Assembly: GCF_000420945.1 (NCBI RefSeq)
Contig: NZ_ATVX01000008.1
Coordinates: 1-64,000, forward strand
Origin: Butyrivibrio sp. VCB2006
GTDB lineage: Bacteria > Bacillota > Clostridia > Lachnospirales > Lachnospiraceae
DNA: 64,000 bases
Direction: 5' to 3'
Below are positions 8,259 through 16,096 of this stretch, in pieces. The notes below the pieces were generated by a model. The model was not told where the DNA came from and searched no databases. It saw only the letters and a list, made by a program, of their open reading frames with translations. The position numbers and the translations under genes were made by a program. Numbering within the stretch: position 1 is the first letter of the stretch; every line of letters starts with the position of its first letter.

Positions 8259-9953
8259 TTACGCATGTACTGTTCCATACACCTCAATCTGTGTAAGCGC
8301 CGGAAATGGGCTTGGATCATCAGCTTTAATCAGCTTGCCAAGTTTAATCCAACTGATTCCGGATTTCTTAATATCAAACACGTGGGGCTCTGCCACCTTT
8401 TTATCCATGTGTACCACCTGGCTGCTTCCATCGGAAAAAGAAAACTCGGCTTGCGTCCACCAGTTGTCATGAGGAAAATCTGCTCTTGTATAAAGAACTA
8501 TCTTGTCAAAATCCACCTCAGTTCCAAAATCAAGGGTAAACTCCGCATCATCCTGCCTGTTTATGCCCCAGGATTCATAGGGCCATTCTCCGTGAGAAAG
8601 TGTGGCAATGCAGCCATCTATTGCATTCCTTGCCGCAAAAACCGCCTCTCCTCTTGTTTCCACATTGGCACTGGCATGTGGGTATACTCCTGATACCTCA
8701 TGCTGGTCAAAGGGATTAAGCGCCAGATTTCTGTATGCGTTTATCTCATAATCCGCAGCTTCTCTGATGCTGACATAATGTCTGTTTCCAAAGAATGCTA
8801 TAGGATTATAGCTTGTCTTTTTCTCATAAAAAGGCACTGTAAATGTGACAGTCTCCTGCTGTACAAGCACCAGCGCAGGGTCTATAGCCGCATCCACTTT
8901 AACAACATAGTATTTCCCAGGAATCATTCCTGAAAACTCAATAATATCGCCTTTCCTATATTCGCCGTCCCAGGCCAGAACAACATTGCCCTTTCCTTCC
9001 GATGCAGCTTTGTCCACATGATCCCAATCGTTATAAACGCTGATTCTTATATTCCTGCCAAAAGCCTCTGTAAGCGCATCGTACTGCTTATCAGTAATTG
9101 CAATAACACCGCCGTGTCTCTTTTTGCGCTTTCCAAGATTATACTGATCAGCAGTAAGTTTCTGAAAATCTCCGGATTCCAATTTATCGCAGACAAGAGG
9201 AAGATACCCTCCGTTAGTCTGGAACTGATCCACGATAAGGCACCATTTCTTTTGCTCTTCGAGGTAATAAGCCTCCGGGCCCTCTACACCCTTAAGTTCT
9301 GAGAGAGTCTTGGATTCAACTTTCTCGTAAGGACCCTTAACAAGATCGGCGCTTCTCTCAAGAAGAATGACTTTGTTAGTCTCATCCTTGGAGAATCTGT
9401 AGTAGTAGCCATCTTCCCATACTATGTCAGTGTCTATAACATGGGTGTCCTTCTCAATATATTTAAACGCAGGAGTAAACTCCTTAAAATCCTTGGTAAA
9501 AGAGCCATATATACGCTGTTTGGGCGCATCCTCACCGCTTTCCTTAACATTGGATGCCCAGAATACAAACCAGGCTCCTTCTTCCTTGCAGTAGACAGCC
9601 TCCGGTGCCCAAACGCATCCTGCGCCTTCTATGCCGGCTTCTATAAGTCTTTCCTTGGACCAGTTAATCAGGTCCTCGGATTCCCAGACAAAAAGTGATC
9701 TGCTGCCTCTGTTTGCAGCTCTCTCCCAGTTTCCATCGGAAGTATTAAGATCTGTAGCTATAATGAAGTATTTACCCAGCTTTTCATCGAAAACCATGTA
9801 TGGATCTCTGATTCCTTTGGAACCAAGCTCAGCTTTCAAAATTGGCTGATTTCCGCCTAAATCTGTAAAGTTAAGGCCATCCTTACTTACAGAAAAATAT
9901 ATGCTCTCTGAATCTTTTTCCCCACTTGTAAAATGAACAAATAAATATGCCAT
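8259..9953 (-). CDS. GH43-like five-bladed propeller glycosidase with CBM32/F5-8C-like tail
   Basis: First gene of the carbohydrate operon. Residues 1-300 show family 43 landmarks: GIRDPYMVF (D50, candidate general base), VWAPEAVY near 110, and VEGPEAYY near 230, where a glutamate would be the general acid. The last 150 residues (NLALNPFDQHEVSG onward, ending IEVYG) look like a discoidin/CBM32 carbohydrate-binding domain. There is no signal peptide despite the binding module, so both domains would act in the cytoplasm. GH43 enzymes usually release arabinose or xylose from side chains; the subfamily cannot be told. The ATG follows a GTAGGAGA ribosome site. Confidence 0.82.
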   Translation of the reverse strand: MAYLFVHFTSGEKDSESIYFSVSKDGLNFTDLGGNQPILKAELGSKGIRDPYMVFDEKLGKYFIIATDLNTSDGNWERAANRGSRSLFVWESEDLINWSKERLIEAGIEGAGCVWAPEAVYCKEEGAWFVFWASNVKESGEDAPKQRIYGSFTKDFKEFTPAFKYIEKDTHVIDTDIVWEDGYYYRFSKDETNKVILLERSADLVKGPYEKVESKTLSELKGVEGPEAYYLEEQKKWCLIVDQFQTNGGYLPLVCDKLESGDFQKLTADQYNLGKRKKRHGGVIAITDKQYDALTEAFGRNIRISVYNDWDHVDKAASEGKGNVVLAWDGEYRKGDIIEFSGMIPGKYYVVKVDAAIDPALVLVQQETVTFTVPFYEKKTSYNPIAFFGNRHYVSIREAADYEINAYRNLALNPFDQHEVSGVYPHASANVETRGEAVFAARNAIDGCIATLSHGEWPYESWGINRQDDAEFTLDFGTEVDFDKIVLYTRADFPHDNWWTQAEFSFSDGSSQVVHMDKKVAEPHVFDIKKSGISWIKLGKLIKADDPSPFPALTQIEVYGTVHA

Positions 9954-9970
9954 TTTTCTTTTCTCCTACA

Positions 9971-10022
9971 ATAAAAAAATACCTACAGCCATAATTTTAA
10001 ATGACTGTAGGTCCAATATCAA
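9971..10022 (-). promoter_or_regulatory. Promoter with overlapping 12-bp palindrome for the carbohydrate operon
   Basis: On the minus strand TTGATA (10017-10022) is spaced 17 bp from TAAAAT (9994-9999), an excellent SigA match about 40 bases upstream of the GH43 ATG. The -10 lies in the loop of an inverted repeat whose arms are 9981-9992 (ACCTACAGCCAT) and 10001-10012 (ATGACTGTAGGT), followed by a run of T on the transcribed strand. The palindrome could be an operator, the terminator of the upstream TPR lipoprotein gene, or both. Confidence 0.6.
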
Positions 10023-10078
10023 TGCGGTTTACTGTACAAATCCGGAATATTCTGCACTGAGAAAAAATGATTGTTTTA

Positions 10079-11128
10079 TCATCTTGTTGACAGGAAAATA
10101 TTCTCTCTGATAGCGGTCTCATCCCCGGGATAATCCTGAAGATATGTGGCCATAAGTGACTGGGCCATATTGAACTGCCCCATATATTCGTAGGCTGTAA
10201 TCTCATTCAGGCGAAGAGCCTGATTAACACCCTTGTCGTCAACTGTAAGCCCTGCCTCAAAGGATGAAATAGCTCCGTCATAATCTCCTTGCTTTATCTG
10301 ACACATTCCAAGCTGATTATAGACAGTGGCACTTTCCGGATTCTCATTCAGGTATGTCTTGTAAACGCTGATAGCGTAGTTATAGTCGCCCTGCTTCTCG
10401 CCGGTCTGACCAAGCATGAGAACCACCGGCTCTTTTTCCTGGTCGCGTTCGTTTCTGGCAAGTTCAAGATAGCTCTGAGCATCAGCATTGTTGCCAAGAT
10501 AGTAGGAAATCTGTCCCTTTTCATAATTGGTCATAAAAGAACTTCCATTATCCATGGCTGTCTGAAGAATATTTCTTGCTTCATCCTCATAACCATACTC
10601 TGCAAGAGACTTATAGATCAGGATTATAACGCCGTAGTCTCTGGAGTTAAGGGCTATTGCCTTGGAAAAGTCCGAATATGCACTATCATGCCCACCGGAA
10701 GCCAGCTCACATACACCGCGAAGGTAATAGGCATTACTATCCTTGGATCTAAGGGCCAAAATGGCATCATATACCTCTTTGGCCTTGGCATAATCCCCAA
10801 GACGATAGTAAGCTTCTGCCAGGTAAAAGTTGGTGTCAAAATCCATGTCATCAACTATTCCCTCATCCGCTGCCAGTGATGCAAGGAGTTCGTCTACTGC
10901 GCTCTGATAATCCCCGGTCTGGAGCTTCACAATGCCTATTCCTCTGTGAATAAGACATTCATCCTCTCCTTTTTCCGTGGCAGCCTCAAAGCTTTCAAGA
11001 GCACTCACGTAGTCGCGACTCTCAATATATGTAAATCCGGAATCTATATTATGTCTGCCTGCAAGGCTTCCGCAGCCTGTCATCACAAAGGCTACGCACA
11101 TAATAGCGGCAACAACTCTTTTCTTCAT
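10079..11128 (-). CDS. TPR-repeat lipoprotein
   Basis: The start is ATG 11128 with GGAG five bases upstream, giving 349 residues; a GTG two codons earlier is less likely. It begins with a lipoprotein signal: basic KKR, a hydrophobic core, and lipobox VMTGC with the cysteine near 20, so it should be anchored to the outer face of the membrane. The rest is tandem tetratricopeptide repeats (A..Y..LG.Y..A...Y and DY..A...F patterns), a protein-interaction scaffold. It ends a run of genes that includes an MBOAT/SGNH acyl-transfer pair. No enzymatic motif is seen and the partner is unknown. Confidence 0.85.
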   Translation of the reverse strand: MKKRVVAAIMCVAFVMTGCGSLAGRHNIDSGFTYIESRDYVSALESFEAATEKGEDECLIHRGIGIVKLQTGDYQSAVDELLASLAADEGIVDDMDFDTNFYLAEAYYRLGDYAKAKEVYDAILALRSKDSNAYYLRGVCELASGGHDSAYSDFSKAIALNSRDYGVIILIYKSLAEYGYEDEARNILQTAMDNGSSFMTNYEKGQISYYLGNNADAQSYLELARNERDQEKEPVVLMLGQTGEKQGDYNYAISVYKTYLNENPESATVYNQLGMCQIKQGDYDGAISSFEAGLTVDDKGVNQALRLNEITAYEYMGQFNMAQSLMATYLQDYPGDETAIRENIFLSTR

Positions 11129-11157
11129 CCCCACTCCAAAATAGTTACTATTAAATA

Positions 11158-11535
11158 TTACTGTCCAAGATAAGCTATTACTTCAACCTCACAAAGAACA
11201 TCTCTTGGGAGCTGCTTAACTGCTACGCAACTTCTTGCAGGCTTTCCAACGAAATACTTCTCATAAACTGCGTTGAATGCGCCAAAATCTGCCATTTCAG
11301 CAAGGAAACATGTAGTCTTTACAACATGCTCATAGTCAGTTCCTGCAGCGCTTAATATCTCGCCGATATTTCTGCATACTCTGTCTGCCTGCTCAGCAAT
11401 AGTAGTCTCTTCTATTTCACCGCTCTCAGGATTGATCGGAATCTGTCCTGATGCATAAAGAAAATCTCCTGCCTTGATAGCCTGTGAATATGGTCCGATT
11501 GCTGCCGGTGCCTTGTTAGTTGATACGTACTCCAT
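11158..11535 (-). CDS. ridA: RidA (YjgF/YER057c/UK114) imine deaminase
   Basis: RidA hydrolyses reactive enamine/imine intermediates released by PLP enzymes such as threonine dehydratase, protecting the cell from 2-aminoacrylate damage. The 125 residues show the family signature: APAAIGPYSQAI at the N-terminus, YASGQIPINPESG, NIGEILSAAG, PARSCVAVKQLPRD with the conserved arginine, and CEVEVIAYLG at the end. The protein normally forms a cytosolic trimer. It lies 19 bp downstream of an unknown 79-aa gene and upstream of the TPR lipoprotein. The start has GGAGGAGA close upstream. Confidence 0.95.
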   Translation of the reverse strand: MEYVSTNKAPAAIGPYSQAIKAGDFLYASGQIPINPESGEIEETTIAEQADRVCRNIGEILSAAGTDYEHVVKTTCFLAEMADFGAFNAVYEKYFVGKPARSCVAVKQLPRDVLCEVEVIAYLGQ

Positions 11536-11554
11536 AATGTTCTCCTCCTTATTA

Positions 11555-11794
11555 TCAAGTGTTCTCCTCGAACACAGCTGTTACATAGAAACCTCTGGCA
11601 TTCTCTTCAACCTTGGTTACAACACCTTTTCTGGCAAGCATCCTGTCTCTAAATGGGAAGTTTCCTGACATTGCCAGTGATGGATCAATTGTATAGTAGT
11701 AGTTACTGGGAAGAACACCCTCTGTAACCGTGACCTCATCGCCTTCATGAAGGAGCCCCGGTCTCTCCATTTTAAAAGTCATTTCTCTTGCCAA
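11555..11794 (-). CDS. Conserved-looking hypothetical protein, 79 aa
   Basis: A short, well-formed gene beginning MAREMTFKMERPGLLHEGDE and ending with a TAVFEEN tail. It has alternating hydrophobic residues and acidic/basic strands suggesting a small beta-barrel, with no signal peptide, membrane segment or cysteine. GAAGGTGAT stands upstream of the ATG. It lies directly upstream of ridA in the same orientation. I do not recognise the family and assign no function. Codon use resembles neighbouring genes, supporting that it is real. Confidence 0.7.
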   Translation of the reverse strand: MAREMTFKMERPGLLHEGDEVTVTEGVLPSNYYYTIDPSLAMSGNFPFRDRMLARKGVVTKVEENARGFYVTAVFEENT

Positions 11795-11862
11795 TTAAAT
11801 CACCTTCAATTCTATCACATTTATCCCTGGGCAAATCAAAACCCTCAGGTTATTTACTAGGA

Positions 11863-12873
11863 TTAATCTTTAACAATTCCGTGGTCAAGCAGGAACTGAT
11901 ACCATCTTTCATAAGCAAACGCCTTAAGATGAACATCATCCCCGGAAAGTTCTTTTAACAGGTTACCATTCTCGTCATCTACGGCCTCGTTCATGTCCAT
12001 GTAAAAGACAGTCTTGTTGTCCGCAAGCTTGGAAAGCTCCTCATTGCGCCTGTTGATATTGTCATTGTTAAAGTACTTATCATTACTGCTCTTATGCTCT
12101 GTAACGTGCATTATTCCCTGAATATATATAATGGCATCAGGCTGAAGCTCTCTGATTCTGTTAACCACATTTCCATATTCCTCAGCAAAAGACTCGGCTG
12201 TACCGGTTCCAATCTCATTAAGACCAAGCATAATGTAGATCTTGCCAAACTGATTCTCGGAAAGTGCCTGTTCTATCGTAATCATATCAGTATCAGTCTT
12301 AACAATCTGCTTCTGAAGCACCTTGTAGATCGTAAGAGAAACCTTGGCATAGAAAGTAGCTCTGGTATCCAGGGGCTCGCAGTACTCTGAAAGGCCTACG
12401 GTTCTGGAATCTCCTATGAAAAGAGCGTCCATAAAATAGTCCTCATCCACAGGCTCAAACTCATAGGTTCTATCCGCGTCATTATCAGAAACGGAGTCTT
12501 CTGCGCTATTTCCGGAAACAATCAAAAGTTCTTCCTGATTATTCACAGCCTCACCGGAATCAAATGAGCCTGATGCATCCTCGTTCTCCGGCTCGTTTCC
12601 GGTCGTATCGCCGTCCTCGGTTTCCAGTTTTTCATCTTCCACGAGATAATCATCAAAGCCGGTTTCTGTGCCGCCTCCGGATTTTTCATCCCAGGGGTAA
12701 ATACCATCAGTAAGCCCCTTCATCACCAGGATAAAGTGAGGGAGCTTGGCGGGATCGTAATCCTCTTTGTAAGAAGCATAGGTGCTGTCTTCCAAGGCAA
12801 AAGAGGTAGCCGTCAATATTAAACTAATTGCCACAATTCCAATAAGAAGTGGGCAAGTTTTTAACAGTTTCAT
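11863..12873 (-). CDS. Secreted SGNH/GDSL-type hydrolase
   Basis: 336 residues with an N-terminal membrane anchor or signal peptide (LLIGIVAISLILTATSFAL), an acidic low-complexity linker (about 80-140), and an SGNH fold: block I as FIGDSRTVGL (nucleophile Ser near 156), block III GLNEIG near 218, and block V DDVHLKA near 313 giving the catalytic Asp-x-x-His. Such proteins act outside the membrane, often as O-acetyltransferases or esterases paired with an MBOAT protein. The gene directly follows an MBOAT gene (20 bp gap), like the AlgI/AlgX and DltB/DltD pairings. The acceptor glycan is unknown. Confidence 0.85.
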   Translation of the reverse strand: MKLLKTCPLLIGIVAISLILTATSFALEDSTYASYKEDYDPAKLPHFILVMKGLTDGIYPWDEKSGGGTETGFDDYLVEDEKLETEDGDTTGNEPENEDASGSFDSGEAVNNQEELLIVSGNSAEDSVSDNDADRTYEFEPVDEDYFMDALFIGDSRTVGLSEYCEPLDTRATFYAKVSLTIYKVLQKQIVKTDTDMITIEQALSENQFGKIYIMLGLNEIGTGTAESFAEEYGNVVNRIRELQPDAIIYIQGIMHVTEHKSSNDKYFNNDNINRRNEELSKLADNKTVFYMDMNEAVDDENGNLLKELSGDDVHLKAFAYERWYQFLLDHGIVKD

Positions 12874-12893
12874 TAAATCACTCTTTCAAATAA

Positions 12894-14402
12894 TTAAAAC
12901 TTCATGTACATGAAGGGATTTCCTGCTGCATTAGATATGCTGTATACACAGGCCCAGAACAGCACTAAAAGCGCCACTGTAAATACCGGATTTTTCCTGT
13001 GCTTTTCAAAAAATCTGTATACAAACGGTATCATCAGGATAAGTCCTGTACCCAAGACAATGCCGTAAATACCAATGTTCTTGGTAAAATCTGCCTGATT
13101 AACAGAAATACCAGCACCAAAGAATGGGAATAACCTCTTAAAATATGTGCAGAGCATGTCGAAATTCGGAATCGCAAACACTACCCAGGTAAGAGGAATA
13201 AGTACAAGCACATTTATTCTGCCAAAAAAGTCTCCGATGAATTTAGGGAGTTTGGTCAACACAAAACGCTCACATAAAATTATAACGAAAATAAGCATCC
13301 CCCACAAAATAAAATTAAGGGTTACTCCATGCCAAAAGCCTGTAATAAGCCATACAGTAAGGAGATTCAGTACTGTGCGGAGATTTCCTTTTCTGCTTCC
13401 GCCCATAGGGAAGTAGATATAATCCCTAAACCATGCACCTAATGTAGCATGCCATTTTCTGTAAAACTCAGACACATTCCTTGATTCATAGGGCTGGTCA
13501 AAGTTAACGATAAAAGGAAAGCCTATCATAACGCCGATTCCGGCAGCCATGAGAGAATATCCCCAGAAATCAAAATACAGCTCCATGGAATAAGTGTAAG
13601 CACCAAGCCATGCAAGAGGTGTTGAAATACTCTCATAGCCGATGGTTCCTATATCCTTCCACAGCATAGCAAGGTGGTCTGCAAGAAGCACCTTGAGAGC
13701 AAGGCCAAGAACAAAAAATCTAAGGCCATCCTCAATAGCGGCAAGCTTGCTGGGCTTTTCTACTTCCGTTTCTTCGGCTGCATCTTCCTTGTCAAGATCT
13801 ATGACTTCCATTTCAGCTGTATCACTATCATTTTTCTCTATGTCTTTTAACGGTTCAAAATCCGGTGCTTTGTCTGCATCAACAATTCCTTCAACCTCTG
13901 CTTCTTCCTTGCTCCAGAGCTTCATGAAAGGATTCTTGACATAATCTTCGAACCTCATGATAGGTCCTGAAACAATCTGTGGAAACATGACAAAATAAGC
14001 GGCAATATCCATGAATCCCGCTTTCTCATCAACTTTTCCTCTGTAATTGTCAATCTGGAAGGAAATCATCTTGAAGGTAAAAAAGCTCACGCCAATAGGC
14101 AGGAATGAGCTATCCACGAACTGGCCAAGAAGCTTAAACTCGACCAGCATAATGACATCAAGAACAATAGCAAAGCTAAGAAGGACCTTGCTTCCGCCGC
14201 CCTTTAAAGCTCTGCTGAAAATGTAGTTTATTATTACTGCCCCCAATAAAACCGGGAACATCTTAAGATCACCCACCCCATAGAACACAAGGCTGCCCAC
14301 CAAAAGTGTCATTGTCCTGAATTCTATAGGAGTAAGGAAAAAGGCCACTATAAATACAGGTAAAAACCTGAATATAAAAATCAAATCTGAAAAATTAACC
14401 AT
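12894..14402 (-). CDS. MBOAT-family membrane O-acyltransferase (AlgI/DltB-like)
   Basis: A polytopic 502-residue membrane protein with about ten hydrophobic segments and the MBOAT signature WLITGFWHGVTLNFILWG around 350-367, where the histidine is the conserved active-site residue. PIGVSFFTFKMISFQID and FRDYIYFPMGGSRKG are also classic AlgI-like segments. The enzyme moves acyl groups across the membrane for transfer to an extracytoplasmic polymer. An unusual acidic insertion of about 55 residues (roughly 165-220, rich in E/D) interrupts a cytoplasmic or extracellular loop. It is followed by the SGNH hydrolase, its probable partner. Confidence 0.92.
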   Translation of the reverse strand: MVNFSDLIFIFRFLPVFIVAFFLTPIEFRTMTLLVGSLVFYGVGDLKMFPVLLGAVIINYIFSRALKGGGSKVLLSFAIVLDVIMLVEFKLLGQFVDSSFLPIGVSFFTFKMISFQIDNYRGKVDEKAGFMDIAAYFVMFPQIVSGPIMRFEDYVKNPFMKLWSKEEAEVEGIVDADKAPDFEPLKDIEKNDSDTAEMEVIDLDKEDAAEETEVEKPSKLAAIEDGLRFFVLGLALKVLLADHLAMLWKDIGTIGYESISTPLAWLGAYTYSMELYFDFWGYSLMAAGIGVMIGFPFIVNFDQPYESRNVSEFYRKWHATLGAWFRDYIYFPMGGSRKGNLRTVLNLLTVWLITGFWHGVTLNFILWGMLIFVIILCERFVLTKLPKFIGDFFGRINVLVLIPLTWVVFAIPNFDMLCTYFKRLFPFFGAGISVNQADFTKNIGIYGIVLGTGLILMIPFVYRFFEKHRKNPVFTVALLVLFWACVYSISNAAGNPFMYMKF

Positions 14403-14452
14403 TATAAACTTTCTGTCCTATATATATCAAAGCCAGAAGAAGCTACTGCATA

Positions 14453-15871
14453 TCAGTTTCCTGAATTATTAATCTCTGCAAGCTTGGTCTGAGCTCCAGC
14501 TGCACTCTGGGTATCGGGGAAATTGGTGATAACAAGATCATAAATAGTCTTGGCATTTTCAAGGTCACCACTCTCATAATAAGAGTTGCCCAGATAATAA
14601 AGAGTATTAACATTAGTATTATCATACTGATAAGCTTTGGAATAATTAGCTATTGCAGACTCATAATCCTCAGCTTTGTATGCATCGTTAGCAGCATTGT
14701 AATATGACAATGCAAGATCAGTTCCAACCAGTGACATAAGTGTATCGTAAAGAGCTGTAAACTCAGGAGATACATCGTCGCTGATCACATTAAGGTCAAC
14801 ACCGGCAAGAGCCTGTGCCATAGCTTCAATATTGGAAGAATCTGTCATATAGATATTAGTTGCACTCATAAGGCTGTTCATAGCTGCTGATGTGCTATCA
14901 ACTCCCTCATAATCCGTAACCTTGGACTGAAGATCATTAATCTGAGTCTCCAAGTTTTTGACCTGCTGCTCATACTCATTGATCTTGGCAGACTTGGCAT
15001 CGGATTCTTCACTGATCTGTGTAATCTTACTCTGGTTATTATTATTTATGCTCTGAATACGCTGTGGCAAAATAAGGAAACATGCTGCCGCCAGTCCCAA
15101 AACTGCACCAAGTACGATTCCCCAAATAGAACCGGTCCTGGTTATAGCAGATTTTTTAACCGGCTGAATGATCATCTCGTTGCCACTGTTATATCTGATA
15201 ACATCCTCGCTGTCGGATGTGGCAATATCTGAAACAAGCTTGCCACTCTCACCGGGAAGAAGCATACTATCAGCTTCCTTGAGATAGCGCTTAGCCATTA
15301 CATTTCCGGTGTCCAGCTTAAGTGCCTTCTGACACTCAATCTTGGCTCTGTCATAATTACCGCCCTTAAGGTATAAAAGGGCAAGCAAAAGATGCGCTTT
15401 AATAAATCCGGGATTTAAAGAAAGCACCTTCTTAAGCTGAATAACTGCAAGATCCAGGCCATCCTGTTTGCAGTAATTGAGCGCTATATTAAATTTCTTG
15501 ATTGTCTGATTGATAGTATCAAGCTGAGATGGGCTATTTCTCACATAGTCCATATACTTATCTGCAAGATTTTCCTCAGGACGCAGGTTCTTACTGATAA
15601 CCCATTCGGAAAGAGCCGCAACAACCTCGCCTGTCTCATAATACACAAGACCAAGAAGATTTCTTGCATCTATATTATTCTTGTCCAACTTAAGAGCCTG
15701 TCTAAGAGCGTTTACAGCTCCTGTCATATCTCTTACTGCTGCCTTTTCCAAACCTTCATTGTAAAACTTGTTGGAAAGGCTCACTATTTTCTTGTATATT
15801 CTGACGTTTGTTCCGCAACCAGGACAAACATCACTCTTATCAAGTTCAGCCCCACAACGATTGCACTTCAT
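14453..15871 (-). CDS. Zinc-ribbon and TPR membrane protein
   Basis: 472 residues. A zinc ribbon opens the protein (CNRCGAELDKSDVCPGCG, four cysteines). TPR-like repeats follow to about 200, then a single membrane segment near 250-270 (WGIVLGAVLGLAAACFLI), a coiled coil (about 275-320), and C-terminal TPRs after 370 (YYNAANDAYKAEDYESAIAN). The layout suggests a membrane-bound scaffold with protein-binding repeats on both sides. No enzyme motif is present. Its start lies 2 bp after the stop of the 54-aa gene upstream, so the two are translationally close. MBOAT and SGNH genes follow in the same direction. Confidence 0.85.
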   Translation of the reverse strand: MKCNRCGAELDKSDVCPGCGTNVRIYKKIVSLSNKFYNEGLEKAAVRDMTGAVNALRQALKLDKNNIDARNLLGLVYYETGEVVAALSEWVISKNLRPEENLADKYMDYVRNSPSQLDTINQTIKKFNIALNYCKQDGLDLAVIQLKKVLSLNPGFIKAHLLLALLYLKGGNYDRAKIECQKALKLDTGNVMAKRYLKEADSMLLPGESGKLVSDIATSDSEDVIRYNSGNEMIIQPVKKSAITRTGSIWGIVLGAVLGLAAACFLILPQRIQSINNNNQSKITQISEESDAKSAKINEYEQQVKNLETQINDLQSKVTDYEGVDSTSAAMNSLMSATNIYMTDSSNIEAMAQALAGVDLNVISDDVSPEFTALYDTLMSLVGTDLALSYYNAANDAYKAEDYESAIANYSKAYQYDNTNVNTLYYLGNSYYESGDLENAKTIYDLVITNFPDTQSAAGAQTKLAEINNSGN

Positions 15872-15873
15872 TG

Positions 15874-16038
15874 TTATTTAGTCCTCTTCTGATTATCAAA
15901 ATCACCCTTAGCTTCTTTTAAAAGCTTAACCAAAACATCCGACATATCGTCAAGATCCTGATTGTATATGATGTCTTCTGCATCCTCAATCTCAAGACTA
16001 GGTCTGAACTTCTTTAATTCTTCTTCAAAGTTAATCAT
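15874..16038 (-). CDS. Small conserved-looking protein, 54 aa
   Basis: An ATG at 16038 with a GAGGG ribosome site opens a 54-codon frame ending TAA at 15874-15876. The product begins MINFEEELKKFRPSLEIEDA and continues through a very acidic, helical sequence ending in a basic tail (NQKRTK). It fills the gap between folC and the zinc-ribbon TPR gene, 2 bp before the latter's ATG, and carries the latter's ribosome site in its last codons, which argues for translational coupling. I do not know the family; a small regulatory or adaptor protein of the TPR neighbour is a guess. Confidence 0.75.
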   Translation of the reverse strand: MINFEEELKKFRPSLEIEDAEDIIYNQDLDDMSDVLVKLLKEAKGDFDNQKRTK

Positions 16039-16096
16039 ATATTTTCATTCCCTCAGATGTAATATCCATAAATTATTATAACAGCTATAACGAGGA

